Under the pieces are notes generated by a model that worked only from the letters and a program-made list of their open reading frames with translations, made no database searches and was not told where the DNA came from. A stretch of DNA of 34,889 bases from Flavobacteriales bacterium (GTDB lineage: Bacteria > Bacteroidota > Bacteroidia > Flavobacteriales > Schleiferiaceae), in assembly GCA_007693635.1 (NCBI GenBank), contig REDE01000069.1, positions 1 through 34,889 on the forward strand. The letters are read 5' to 3'. Position numbers and translations under genes: made by a program. This document shows positions 1 through 9,998 of the stretch, in pieces (positions within the stretch are counted from its first letter, which is position 1; every line of letters starts with the position of its first letter).

Positions 1-82
1 AGCTTAACCCATAGCTGTCTTGTATATCAAAAATTACTACAGCCAAATATGAATTTGTTGAATTCAGGGTATATGTGGTAAA

Positions 83-709
83 TTAAAACAGTTTGTTTTT
101 TATGCAAAAATCAATGACATCGTTGCTTGATCGAACCTTCAATTTTTTCATCATGTTGTATTTATGTGTTTCAACGGTTCTTCTGCTAATATTTAATTTA
201 TTGGCTATTTCATTTACTGAAAACCTTTCATAAACGAATTTCATAATTTCTTTTTCTCTATTTGATAGGATATGCAATATTGAGCTATTTTTTGAGTGTA
301 TTGACTCCCAGGCAAAGGTTTTTATTTTTGGCTGAATATAAACTTTGTGCTGATTTATAGAATCTATGGCTTTAGGCAATAGGTCAATGTCGTTTTTTGA
401 GATTGCGCTAATTTCAAAATATGGAATCTTGTCAATGTAGTTGTTAAAACCTTCATCGATTGTGATTAGGATTTTAATCTTGGGCAAGCTGCTTAGTATT
501 GATGTCAACATTTCGCATTTTTCAATTCCATTAGAGCAATTAGAAGTGATTAATATTTGTTCGTTATTAGCATTCGAATGACACATAAATGTGTATATGT
601 TTTCTAATGTTTCAATCTTTTGATTCTTGAAGTTTTGTTTTACTATTCTTGAAATAGTACGCCTATATTGCTCAAGAGAAGAGACTATCGAAATCTTATT
701 GAATTCCAT
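83..709 (-). CDS. LuxR-family transcriptional regulator with degenerate receiver-like N-terminus
   Basis: 208 aa; C-terminal LuxR HTH (LSNREKEIMKFVYERFSVNEIANKLNISRRTVETHKYNMMKKL); N-terminus has receiver-like hydrophobic pattern without clear acidic residues. Confidence 0.85.
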   Translation of the reverse strand: MEFNKISIVSSLEQYRRTISRIVKQNFKNQKIETLENIYTFMCHSNANNEQILITSNCSNGIEKCEMLTSILSSLPKIKILITIDEGFNNYIDKIPYFEISAISKNDIDLLPKAIDSINQHKVYIQPKIKTFAWESIHSKNSSILHILSNREKEIMKFVYERFSVNEIANKLNISRRTVETHKYNMMKKLKVRSSNDVIDFCIKNKLF

Positions 710-1288
710 TTGCGTAAATTATTTTATCAAAAGCTTTGATTTATTATTCAAAAAAACATCCTTGTAGAGGCATGTGAGTTTCTGATTCTCAGTTTTTGCC
801 GCCTTCTGGTTGTTGAGTGTTATCACCTTTTAATTCACAAATTGTAATTAGAATAATGAGGTAAAGTGTAAGCAACAAATTTGTTAAAGGATGATTAATC
901 AATTAGTTTTCAAAATTAGGGTAAATAGTTAAACTTTTTTTATATTTAACATTTTTGTCAGATAAATTAGTTTTTTTTTAGAAATTTCATCTTCAAACAA
1001 GTATATATATCGTCGTTGATTATGTTGTAAGTTATGAGATGTAATATAAAAGGTTCTCAAGGTAGTCTTTCTCTTTTTGATATACGGATCAACTAATTTA
1101 GCTGCTTGCTTGGAAAGCTTGGCGGACAAGGTTTACACTTCATTTTTGAACGCATTTTTCAATATAAATCCGTCATTATTTCATGATTTTTTCAGCTATT
1201 TTTTGATAGAATGCTAAAATACCAAAAAACAATTGTGCAAGCTGAATAATGTTTGCTATTTTCGCAGCGAAACTTTTTAAACCTGTCG

Positions 1289-4200
1289 ATGGAAACTGTT
1301 TACAAGAAAATCAACAATCTTACAGGCTGGGCTGTCTTTGCCATAGCTACAATCGTTTATGTCTTAACTGTAGAGCCTACAACCAGTTTCTGGGATTGTG
1401 GTGAATACATTGCGACCTCCGTAAAATTACAAATTGGGCACCCACCAGGTGCGCCTTTGTTTCAGCTTTTGGGTGCAGTTTTCGCTCTTTTCGCATTTGG
1501 TGATTGGTCACAAATGGCTTATTGGGTAAATATAATGTCGGCGCTATCTTCATCATTTACCATTCTTTTCCTTTTTTGGACCATCACCGCTATGGGGCGT
1601 AAAATTGCTGAGTCGCAAGGAGGATTGTCAGAAAAGTCATTTCTTCCAATCATGGCAAGCGGTGCGGTTGGAGCCCTGGCGTACACATTTAGTGATTCAT
1701 TCTGGTTTTCGGCTGTTGAAGGTGAGGTGTATGCCATGTCGTCGCTCTTTACTGCAATGGCTTTCTGGGCTATTTTTAAGTGGGAACGTGAAATGGACAC
1801 CAATCCAAAGGCCAACCGTTGGCTGATATTTATCGCTTATGTTGTAGGACTCTCCGTGGGCGTGCATATCTTGGTCTTCTTAACAATCCCGGCTATTACT
1901 GTAATTTATTTCTTTAAACGTGCAGAAAAGGTTGATGCGTGGACTTTTATCAAAGCAAACGTCATCGGCGTAGTTGTTTTGGGATTTGTGTTTGCTGCGC
2001 TCATTCCGTTTGTGTTGAACATGTTTGGTAAATTGGAAATCTGGTCAGTGAACTCTCTAGGACTTCCCTTTGATAGTGGTACTTTGCTGGCTACCTTACT
2101 TTTATTTGGGTTTTTTGTTGGCGGACTTTTGTACACAGCCAAAACAAAAAAGGTGCACTGGAATACCGCAATTCTCTGTGTATTTTTCATTTTATTGGGT
2201 TATTCGTCGTTTATCACACTGGCCATTCGTTCCAATGCCAATCCGCCAATTGATGAGAACAATCCCGAGGACGCAACGAGTTTGTTGAGTTACTATAAGC
2301 GCGAGCAGTACGGCGATTTGCCTCTGTTGTACGGACAGTATTTCAATGCTCCTCTAGATCGAAATAAGCCGTATTCAGACGGTAAACCCACATTTGAACG
2401 CAACGAGGAGTTGGGTAAATATGTTGTGGTCAATGATGGTCGTCTTTCTGTTCCAAATTTTGATAAGCGCTACAAAACATTCTTGCCTCGTATGTGGAGT
2501 CCAGACCCTCGACATGCGGAAAACTATCGGAAAATCTCCGGAATGAGCCCAAATCAGGAGATTCCAACTTTCGGGCAAAACATGAAATTCATGTTTAGTT
2601 TCCAGTTTGGGTATATGTACTGGCGATATTTTATGTGGAATTTTGCCGGACGACAAAATGATGAGCAGGGATATTTGGATCTGACGCGTGGTAATTGGAT
2701 ATCAGGGATTCCTTTTGTCGATTCCATGAGACTCGGACCGCAAAAAGATTTGCCGTATTATATGGCAACTAATCCCGCACGAAATACGTATTATTTGCTT
2801 CCACTATTTTTGGGTATAGCCGGTTTAATTTATCATTTCAAGCGAAATAATAAAGATGCTTGGGCAGTTACGCTCATTTTTCTCTTTACAGGCTTAATGG
2901 TTTTAGTATACACAAATCAGAGACCATTCGAGCCTCGAGAACGTGATTACGCAGTTGTGGGTTCCTTCTATGCCTATGCAATGTGGATTGGCCTAGGAGT
3001 GTACGCGCTTATCGATTGGATTCAACGACGGTATAAACACGCTATGATTCCCATTGCCGTTAGTGTTGGGTGTCTGTTGCTCGTCCCGGGCATGATGGCC
3101 ATGCAGAATTGGGACGACCACGACCGTTCTAATCGATACACAGCTCGGGATATTGCCAAGGCTTATCTTGATAGCTGTGAGCCTAATGCCATTATTTTTA
3201 CAAATGGAGATAATGATACCTTCCCTCTCTGGTATGTCCAAGAAGTCGAAGGGTATCGCACCGACGTACGTGTGGTTAATCTGAGTTTATTGAATACAGA
3301 TTGGTACATCGACTCGATGAAGCGCAAAGCATACGAAGCAGATCCTGTGCCTTTTACCTTCGAGCGAGAACAATACGTGCAGGGAACACGTGATGCTATT
3401 TATTTTATGGAACGACGCGGAGCAGGTTCAATCTGGGATATCGACCGTTTTATCAATACTTGGGTGAAGAGCGATAATAAACAGACGAGAGCCATGGCGC
3501 AAGGTGGCCGTGAAATCCAGTTTTATCCTGTAAAGAAATTACGGGTGCCTATCGATCGCGATGCAGTTATTCGTAATGGCGTGGTTGCTGAAAGTGATTA
3601 TGACCGTATCGTTGACGAACACATAATTGATATGTCTAGCACCTCCATGCTTTCCAAGCGCGATATTATGGTTCTGGATTTAATTGCTCACAACAATTGG
3701 GAACGTCCGATTTATTTCTCTATAACCGTTGGTAGTTCGCCAAAAGATTACTTCTGGTTGACCGATTACTTCCGCTTGGAAGGTTTGGCATACCGCTATG
3801 TTCCTATTAAAAATCCCGAGCAATCACAGGGTTACAATTACGGATTTGTGGATACAGACCGAATGTACGACAATCTCATGAATAAGTTTGAGTTTGGAAA
3901 TGCTAATGATCCAAGTGTCTACCTCGACGAAACGAACCGTCGTATGGCCTCAAATTTCCGCAACATTTATGCGCGCTTAGGCTTGGCCTTGGCTAGAAAA
4001 GGCGAAAAGGAACGTGCAGTGGAGGTTTTGGATCGAATTATGGACGAAATGCCTGAGCATAACTTCCCTTTCAATTTCTTCATTATGGGAATTATCGAAG
4101 CCTATTATCAAGCAGGAGATATCGACAAGGGCAACGCCTTGGTGGAAACTTTTGCCGATCGATTGGAAAGTGAACTCCGCTATTACCAAAAGTTTAGCGG

Positions 4201-4345
4201 AAGTAAACGCAAAGCTTTGAGTTCGGAAATCAGCCAAGCAAGCCAATACTTCCAGTATCTTGTTAGCATAAATGCTCGATTTGGCGGTCAGGAAAATATT
4301 CAAAATTCCGAGCTGTTCAAACGCTATCAGCAATTTGCTCAATAG
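1289..4345 (+). CDS. DUF2723 family multi-pass membrane protein (putative protein O-glycosyltransferase, TMEM260-like)
   Basis: N-terminal signature VEPTTSFWDCGEYIATSVKLQIGHPPGAPLFQLLG, many TM segments, C-terminal soluble helical region; ATG at 1289 preferred over the TTG at 1253. Confidence 0.85.
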   Translation: METVYKKINNLTGWAVFAIATIVYVLTVEPTTSFWDCGEYIATSVKLQIGHPPGAPLFQLLGAVFALFAFGDWSQMAYWVNIMSALSSSFTILFLFWTITAMGRKIAESQGGLSEKSFLPIMASGAVGALAYTFSDSFWFSAVEGEVYAMSSLFTAMAFWAIFKWEREMDTNPKANRWLIFIAYVVGLSVGVHILVFLTIPAITVIYFFKRAEKVDAWTFIKANVIGVVVLGFVFAALIPFVLNMFGKLEIWSVNSLGLPFDSGTLLATLLLFGFFVGGLLYTAKTKKVHWNTAILCVFFILLGYSSFITLAIRSNANPPIDENNPEDATSLLSYYKREQYGDLPLLYGQYFNAPLDRNKPYSDGKPTFERNEELGKYVVVNDGRLSVPNFDKRYKTFLPRMWSPDPRHAENYRKISGMSPNQEIPTFGQNMKFMFSFQFGYMYWRYFMWNFAGRQNDEQGYLDLTRGNWISGIPFVDSMRLGPQKDLPYYMATNPARNTYYLLPLFLGIAGLIYHFKRNNKDAWAVTLIFLFTGLMVLVYTNQRPFEPRERDYAVVGSFYAYAMWIGLGVYALIDWIQRRYKHAMIPIAVSVGCLLLVPGMMAMQNWDDHDRSNRYTARDIAKAYLDSCEPNAIIFTNGDNDTFPLWYVQEVEGYRTDVRVVNLSLLNTDWYIDSMKRKAYEADPVPFTFEREQYVQGTRDAIYFMERRGAGSIWDIDRFINTWVKSDNKQTRAMAQGGREIQFYPVKKLRVPIDRDAVIRNGVVAESDYDRIVDEHIIDMSSTSMLSKRDIMVLDLIAHNNWERPIYFSITVGSSPKDYFWLTDYFRLEGLAYRYVPIKNPEQSQGYNYGFVDTDRMYDNLMNKFEFGNANDPSVYLDETNRRMASNFRNIYARLGLALARKGEKERAVEVLDRIMDEMPEHNFPFNFFIMGIIEAYYQAGDIDKGNALVETFADRLESELRYYQKFSGSKRKALSSEISQASQYFQYLVSINARFGGQENIQNSELFKRYQQFAQ

Positions 4346-4351
4346 GTAATT

Positions 4352-4960
4352 ATGATTCGCTTGCCTTACGTTCCTCGATGGACTAATTGGATTTTTCCGC
4401 AAATGGAATGGCAAACGGGTAGGCGAGAAATTGCGTTGACTTTTGATGATGGCCCACACCCAGAAATTACCCCTTGGGTATTGAATGAGCTTGCTAAGAG
4501 AAATATGGTCGCGACTTTTTTTTGTGTGGGTGAAAATGTACAGAGAAATAATGCAGTCTTTGCCGATCTCTTGAATTCTGGAAATGCTGTGGGTAATCAT
4601 ACGCACCAGCATCTGCGTGGCACCGAGGTCGGCGTGGAAGAGTATATTCGCGATGTGGAAACCGCTGCTGAATTTATTTCTACTAAACTTTTTCGGCCCC
4701 CTTACGGTCGAATTGCCAAATCTCAAGTCGAGAAGTTAGTTGCGCAAAACTATCGAATTATTATGTGGGAGGTTCTTAGCTACGATTTCGACGCGAATTT
4801 ATCTCCCGATTACTGCTTCAAGATTCTTTCAAGATATACACGCGAAGGATCTATTGTGGTTTTTCACGATTCTGAAAAGGCCTGGCCTCGTTTGAAATCT
4901 TGTTTGCCAAAGTACTTGGACTGGCTCGTGCAAAATAATCATTTAACAACCCTAGTTTAG
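4352..4960 (+). CDS. polysaccharide deacetylase family protein (NodB domain)
   Basis: Motifs LTFDDGPHPEIT, GNHTHQH and RPPYGR. Confidence 0.9.
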   Translation: MIRLPYVPRWTNWIFPQMEWQTGRREIALTFDDGPHPEITPWVLNELAKRNMVATFFCVGENVQRNNAVFADLLNSGNAVGNHTHQHLRGTEVGVEEYIRDVETAAEFISTKLFRPPYGRIAKSQVEKLVAQNYRIIMWEVLSYDFDANLSPDYCFKILSRYTREGSIVVFHDSEKAWPRLKSCLPKYLDWLVQNNHLTTLV

Positions 4961-4970
4961 TGTGCGAAGT

Positions 4971-5735
4971 ATGACTCGAATCGTATCCTGGAATGTGAAT
5001 GGACTCAGGGCCATAGTGAAGAAAAACTTTTTTGAGGCAGTTGACTTTTTACAGGCAGACGTTATTTGCTTACAGGAAACCAAGGCGCAAAACGACGAAG
5101 TTCAAAAGGCTTTGTTTGGCTTGAACGGGTATCATGTTTACGTGAATAGTGCAGAGCGAAAAGGATATTCAGGTGTAGCGGTTCTAAGTAAAATGGAAGC
5201 TATCTCGGTTTCGTACGGAATCGGTATGGAGGAACACGATGCGGAAGGTAGGGTGATTACGCTTGAGTTTGCCGATTACTTTATTGTGGGTGTCTATGTC
5301 CCTAATTCTGGAAATGCGTTGGTTCGATTGCCTTATCGCCGTGAATGGGATAAGGCCTTTTTAGCTTACGCAGATAATCTTGCTCAAGTAAAGCCAGTGG
5401 TTCTATGTGGTGATTTAAACGTTGCACACCAGGCCATCGATCTTGCACGACCTGAGGCCAATTACAATAAAACCCCAGGGTATACGCAGGACGAAATTGA
5501 CGGCTTTCAAGCTTTTATCGATCGAGCTTGGGTCGACACGTTCAGATACCTGCATCCAGATACGGTGCGTTATTCTTGGTGGAGCTATCGTGGTGGAGCG
5601 CGTGAACGCAATGTCGGTTGGCGATTGGATTATTTATTGGTTAGTCCACAGCTTGTTCAACAATTAATTGATTCTTTTATTTATACGGAAATTACCGGCT
5701 CCGATCATTGTCCGGTAGCAATTGAAATACGATAA
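4971..5735 (+). CDS. xth: exodeoxyribonuclease III
   Basis: RIVSWNVNGLRAIVKKNF, DVICLQETKAQ, LCGDLNVAHQAIDL, GSDHCPV; ATG at 4971 preferred over GTG at 4962. Confidence 0.92.
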   Translation: MTRIVSWNVNGLRAIVKKNFFEAVDFLQADVICLQETKAQNDEVQKALFGLNGYHVYVNSAERKGYSGVAVLSKMEAISVSYGIGMEEHDAEGRVITLEFADYFIVGVYVPNSGNALVRLPYRREWDKAFLAYADNLAQVKPVVLCGDLNVAHQAIDLARPEANYNKTPGYTQDEIDGFQAFIDRAWVDTFRYLHPDTVRYSWWSYRGGARERNVGWRLDYLLVSPQLVQQLIDSFIYTEITGSDHCPVAIEIR

Positions 5736-5739
5736 CTCT

Positions 5740-6285
5740 ATGAAAACTGTCGCTTCTGTTTTTTCTCGTCTTCAAACTGCAGTTGTTCATGCAGGATCTA
5801 CTAGTTTGTTTGTTTTTCTCGGACTTCTTCTAGCATTTCCCGCATTGGCGCAGCGCGAGAAAATCCCTAACTTCGAAGGAACGGTGATCGCTCCGTTATT
5901 ATTTGAACGCGATATTGAGGAACAAGAAGCCTTGCTCTTTATTGAATTTACTAGCGATTCCCTGCCAACGGAGATTGTTGTAGGTTTTATTAATGAAGAT
6001 TTTCCTTTGAGTTTGCAAGACGAAGTCCCTCTGCACGAATGGCCTTCTTTTATTTTTGGTAAAAATGAAGATGCTGTGGCTTTTCTCTTGGATGTACCGA
6101 ATTTTCCTGAGGCAATCGCCATTGAAGCTATTAATTTCGACGATGCATATCCTCGGGTTATTATGGTGATGATTCCTTTGGAAAAGGGCTTTATTTTGGG
6201 TGCGCTTCGTTCTACGGAAAAGCGTTTTTATGACGTTGAAACCTTGTTTTATTCGACCATTCGGAGCTTGGAATTGCTTGACTAA
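5740..6285 (+). CDS. hypothetical secreted protein
   Basis: ORF immediately after xth; hydrophobic signal-like N-terminus ending FPALAQ. Confidence 0.6.
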   Translation: MKTVASVFSRLQTAVVHAGSTSLFVFLGLLLAFPALAQREKIPNFEGTVIAPLLFERDIEEQEALLFIEFTSDSLPTEIVVGFINEDFPLSLQDEVPLHEWPSFIFGKNEDAVAFLLDVPNFPEAIAIEAINFDDAYPRVIMVMIPLEKGFILGALRSTEKRFYDVETLFYSTIRSLELLD

Positions 6286-6410
6286 TCTTTGATTTTCTGT
6301 TTATTGGCAACTCGTTGACTCAGAAAGTTATTTTACCTGTTATTAAATTGGTTTTTCTTTCCTTCATGTAGTCATTCGATTGTAAATTAGCCAACTGAAA
6401 GAACTAGTTT

Positions 6411-7151
6411 ATGACGCGCTCGTTGCACAGTTTATTGATGGACGCAAAAGGTAGTAATAGAACGCTTTTTGCGATGTTAATCGATCCGGATAAGAAGCCC
6501 GATGAGGTTTTCTATGAGCGCGTTCTGAATGCGTCCAAGGCTGGTGTTAATCTCTTTTTTGTTGGCGGAAGTCTCTTGCAAGATGATTTTTTGGAGCAGA
6601 CGGTCGATGTTCTTAAGTCTGTTTCGAATGTGCCTGTGGTGCTCTTTCCCGGTTCTGCAATGCAGATTACCAAGAATGCCGATGCGATTCTATTCCTTTC
6701 TCTAATATCGGGGCGAAACCCTGATTTATTGATCGGACAACAAGTCGTTGCCGCCCCTTATGTAAAGAAGAGTGGTTTAGAGTCCATTGCGACTGGCTAT
6801 ATGCTGATTGATGGTGGAACTATGACAACGGCTCACTATATTTCTCAAACCCGCCCTATTCCTTCTTCGAACATCGCCGTTGCTGTCAATACCGCGCTTG
6901 CGGGTGAGATGCTTGGACTTTCAGCCATTTATCTCGATTGTGGTAGTGGAGCAAAAGCACCGGTTTCAGCCGATATGATACGTGCCGTTTCTGAGGCAGT
7001 GGACATTCCAGTAATTGTTGGTGGGGGAATACGAACAACTCATGAAGTTGAAAGTGCCGCAAAAGCAGGGGCAACGGTAGTAGTTGTGGGCAATGCGCTA
7101 GAGGAAAACCCCTCATTATTGCAGTCTTTGATAGCATCTGCCACAGGCTAA
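6411..7151 (+). CDS. geranylgeranylglyceryl/heptaprenylglyceryl phosphate synthase (PcrB/GGGPS family)
   Basis: TIM-barrel family signatures FAMLIDPDKKP, LFFVGGSLLQ, YLDCGSGAKAPVS, VIVGGGIRTTHEVESAAKAGATVVVVGNALE. Confidence 0.9.
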   Translation: MTRSLHSLLMDAKGSNRTLFAMLIDPDKKPDEVFYERVLNASKAGVNLFFVGGSLLQDDFLEQTVDVLKSVSNVPVVLFPGSAMQITKNADAILFLSLISGRNPDLLIGQQVVAAPYVKKSGLESIATGYMLIDGGTMTTAHYISQTRPIPSSNIAVAVNTALAGEMLGLSAIYLDCGSGAKAPVSADMIRAVSEAVDIPVIVGGGIRTTHEVESAAKAGATVVVVGNALEENPSLLQSLIASATG

Positions 7152-7206
7152 ACTTTTGATGTCTTATCGGTCTTTTTGATTTTTCTTGGTGGTCTATATT
7201 TGGCCC

Positions 7207-7755
7207 ATGAATCCATCGCGTCTATTTGAACTTTCCGCAGTTGTTTCTAGTCTTTTTTACACCTACCTAATTGGCATAGGATCAGTTTATTGCTGGGGTT
7301 TTGCGCTTTATTCAGGTTTGGTTTTTACGTATTTGTGTTTTTCTAAGCGCATCTATGCCGAAGCTTTTCTTCACGTCTTTTACTTTGTAATTGGCATTTA
7401 TGGCTGGCTCAATTGGGGTGAGAATAGCTCCAACGGATTTTCCACTAGTCTGCCTTGGGATATTCACATTCTTGCGATCATTGGATTGTCGGTTATTTCT
7501 TTTTGGATAGCCAAACTTCTTGGGCGTTTCAGTGATGCCAAAATGGTGTACTTGGATTCTTTTACTACAGTATTTAGTATTTGGGCGACGGTATTAATGG
7601 TTCAGCTGATTGTAGATAATTGGATATACTTTCTCTTTATTAATGCAGCGGCGTTTTTTCTCTATTTTTCCCGTAAGCTCTATTTTACAGCGGCTTTAAT
7701 GATTGTTTACGTTGCTCTTTCCATTAAAGGTTATCAAGAATGGTTGACTCTGTGA
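7207..7755 (+). CDS. pnuC: nicotinamide mononucleotide/riboside transporter PnuC family
   Basis: Multi-TM protein with YFVIGIYGWLNWG and terminal ALSIKGYQEWL typical of PnuC; overlaps the following NR-kinase-like gene. Confidence 0.85.
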   Translation: MNPSRLFELSAVVSSLFYTYLIGIGSVYCWGFALYSGLVFTYLCFSKRIYAEAFLHVFYFVIGIYGWLNWGENSSNGFSTSLPWDIHILAIIGLSVISFWIAKLLGRFSDAKMVYLDSFTTVFSIWATVLMVQLIVDNWIYFLFINAAAFFLYFSRKLYFTAALMIVYVALSIKGYQEWLTL

Positions 7756-8249
7756 TTCGTGTTGCCGTGGTAGGCCCGGAATCCTCTGGTAAATCCACAC
7801 TAGCAGCTGCATTAGCTGAAAGAATTGCCGGCGCTTGCTTGGTGACTGAGTATGCACGTAATTTTCTTTCTACGCGTCCAAAATATTCGTATGGTGATTT
7901 GGTGAAAATCGCCAAGGGCCAACTTGAGTTGGAGAAGAAGGCAGGCACTGGGTATGGCGTGCGTATTTTGGATACGGATATGCTAACCATATTTATCTGG
8001 TCGAGGTTTGTCTTTGGACGTGTTGATGCTGAAATCAACCGTATGTTTCTCAATACCTTACCCGATTTGTATTTGCTTTGTCGGCCAGATATTCCCTGGG
8101 AATATGACCCCTTGCGGGAACATCCACATCAGCGCGATGAAATTTTTGACTTGAATCTACAGTTGATTAAGCGTACCGGTGTACAATATGTAATATTGGA
8201 GGGTGATTTTGATTCTCGGCTGAATAAAGCACTGGCGTCTTTTATTTAA
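7740..8249 (+). CDS. AAA ATPase, NadR-like ribosylnicotinamide kinase domain
   Basis: Walker A GPESSGKST, VTEYAR, LDTDMLT, LLCRPDIPWEYDPLRE; 169 aa, kinase domain only. Confidence 0.85.
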   Translation: MVDSVIRVAVVGPESSGKSTLAAALAERIAGACLVTEYARNFLSTRPKYSYGDLVKIAKGQLELEKKAGTGYGVRILDTDMLTIFIWSRFVFGRVDAEINRMFLNTLPDLYLLCRPDIPWEYDPLREHPHQRDEIFDLNLQLIKRTGVQYVILEGDFDSRLNKALASFI

Positions 8250-8387
8250 CGCTATAAAAAAACAGCTGGTTAAGATTGTTATGTTTGAGTTTGTTGGGCT
8301 GCTTTTAGCTTTGATTACTTCAAACGGTCATAAAATATCGTTTTCATCAAGTCAATACCGCTCTTTTACGTGGTTTTTTTATAAAAA

Positions 8388-8423
8388 AAACAGGTGCTGA
8401 AAATATTTCAACACCTGTTTTTG
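8388..8423. terminator. bidirectional Rho-independent terminator between convergent genes
   Basis: aaacaggtgctgaaa-ata-tttcaacacctgttttt; long stem with one mismatch, A-tract on the left and T-tract on the right. Confidence 0.8.
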
Positions 8424-8444
8424 GGAATATTGAGAAAAATCGAT

Positions 8445-9101
8445 TTAGATTTTGATCTCTAGATTTAAGGTGACCTTACCAGTAACATCAAGTGAAGCAC
8501 TGCCTTCGTAATCTGAGAAGATTGCGATGCCGATTTTTTTGTTCGCTAACAAATAATCTGCTATCAAATCTTGCGTACTTTGATCAAATGGCAATGGGAA
8601 AGAACCTTCGTTATCAGTGTTGGTCCACTTTGCAGCATCAGCCCAAGCTGAGCTAGAAATTGGCAATCTAACGATTTCTGTAAGATCATCAGAAGGGAAG
8701 CTTGTGGGTGTAGATGAAGATTGGTTAGCGGGAACCAAACTTAAATCACCGGGAACCTCAAACAAAATCACCTCACCGCTTAATGTAAATGTAGAAGCCG
8801 CAGCGATGACACGATTCAAATACGCGTATTCGATTTCGAGAATTCTAAATTGCTCCATTTTATCGATGTTGTCGGTGATTTCAGATGGCATCGAACCATC
8901 AGTAAAATCTACAACATGATAATTTGCTTTGTTAATGACAATAGTTCCCGTCGCGTTGGGATCAGCAAATTCTAGAATTTGTTCAATGGGAACGCTAGGC
9001 GTCAAGGTAACGCCTACTAGGTCGTCTAACTCATCGCATGATGTTAGCGCGAATGAGGCGGCAATGGCGAAGATGCCACTAAGGATAACAGATTTTTTCA
9101 T
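8445..9101 (-). CDS. hypothetical lipoprotein
   Basis: Signal peptide with lipobox ALTSC at the N-terminus; 218 aa, beta-rich character. Confidence 0.7.
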   Translation of the reverse strand: MKKSVILSGIFAIAASFALTSCDELDDLVGVTLTPSVPIEQILEFADPNATGTIVINKANYHVVDFTDGSMPSEITDNIDKMEQFRILEIEYAYLNRVIAAASTFTLSGEVILFEVPGDLSLVPANQSSSTPTSFPSDDLTEIVRLPISSSAWADAAKWTNTDNEGSFPLPFDQSTQDLIADYLLANKKIGIAIFSDYEGSASLDVTGKVTLNLEIKI

Positions 9102-9512
9102 AAATTTTGTGATTGTTGGGTTTATAACTTATCAATACAAGTACCCTGAGCAAATATGTTGTAGTTGAGTTTGTTTCCGGATACTTTGATTGATACTAGT
9201 AGTCAACATTTTAACTACTTCACAAAAGTATGCTTAAAGAGAATGCGTGCAACAATGTTAAAAAAAAATTAATGCAAAATAGATAATTGTCTTCTTTTCG
9301 TTGCTGAATGATGCTTTTCGGTGGTTGGAAGGCAGTTTTAGAGTTGGCTGTTTTATTAAAATCAGTGATTTTCGTCGGATTTAAGTCGAATTATTTCGGT
9401 ATTTGAATAAAATCGAGCTAAATGTAGATGTTTGTGATTTAGTGCTTTTTGATAATCTACAGCTAAAGTGCGCGACAAAAGCATTTATGGCAATTATTAT
9501 GTGATCTTGCCC

Positions 9513-9998
9513 TCAGATGCACTTAAAATAATCAAAGGGTTCAAAGCAGTCTTGGCATTTGTAGAGCGACTTACAGGGCGTTGATCCAAATTGGCTAAGC
9601 ATTGCGGTGTTCATAGATTTGCAATGCGGACAGCGAACTTCTGGGGCTTTCCCAAATAGGCTTCTTTTGTTGTGCGAGCCTTTTTGCGGCGGCGCTATGC
9701 CGTAGTCCTCAAGCTTTTTGCGCCCTTCCTCAGACATCCAATCGGTGGTCCATGGCGGATCTAGTGTTGTTTTAACCGTTGGCGAAAAGCCTGCCTCCAT
9801 CAATGCACTTTCTATATCGTCTGCTATGGTGTCCATGGCCGGACATCCACTGTATGTTGGAGTTATTGTCACAATGATCTCGGTGGGACTCGAAATTGTA
9901 ATATCCCGAATGATTCCCATATCTTCTAATGAGAGTACGGGAATTTCCGGGTCTTTTACTTCACTGAGTATTTCGCGAATAGTTTTTTCAGTTACCAT
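9513..9998 (-). CDS. paaD: 1,2-phenylacetyl-CoA epoxidase subunit PaaD (MIP18-like, C-terminal zinc ribbon)
   Basis: IREILSEVKDPEIPVLSLEDMGIIRDI; TYSGCPAMD; C-terminal CPHC...CQDC; adjacent to paaC. Confidence 0.93.
   Translation of the reverse strand: MVTEKTIREILSEVKDPEIPVLSLEDMGIIRDITISSPTEIIVTITPTYSGCPAMDTIADDIESALMEAGFSPTVKTTLDPPWTTDWMSEEGRKKLEDYGIAPPQKGSHNKRSLFGKAPEVRCPHCKSMNTAMLSQFGSTPCKSLYKCQDCFEPFDYFKCI

Noticed and set aside
929-1129. 66-aa minus-strand basic ORF in the 540-bp gap between the LuxR gene and DUF2723
   Set aside because: Short, AT-rich and with no recognisable domain; cannot distinguish from chance.
3977-4726. 249-aa minus-strand ORF
   Set aside because: Antisense to the DUF2723 and deacetylase coding regions, no recognisable domain; spurious frame.
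9423-9461. Inverted repeat TGTAGAT...ATCTACA downstream of paaD
   Set aside because: Seven-bp AT-rich arms with a 25-nt loop; no T-tract and plausibly chance.
9102-9512. 410-bp non-coding gap between the lipoprotein and paaD as a possible ncRNA locus
   Set aside because: No convincing structure, promoter and terminator set visible by eye.
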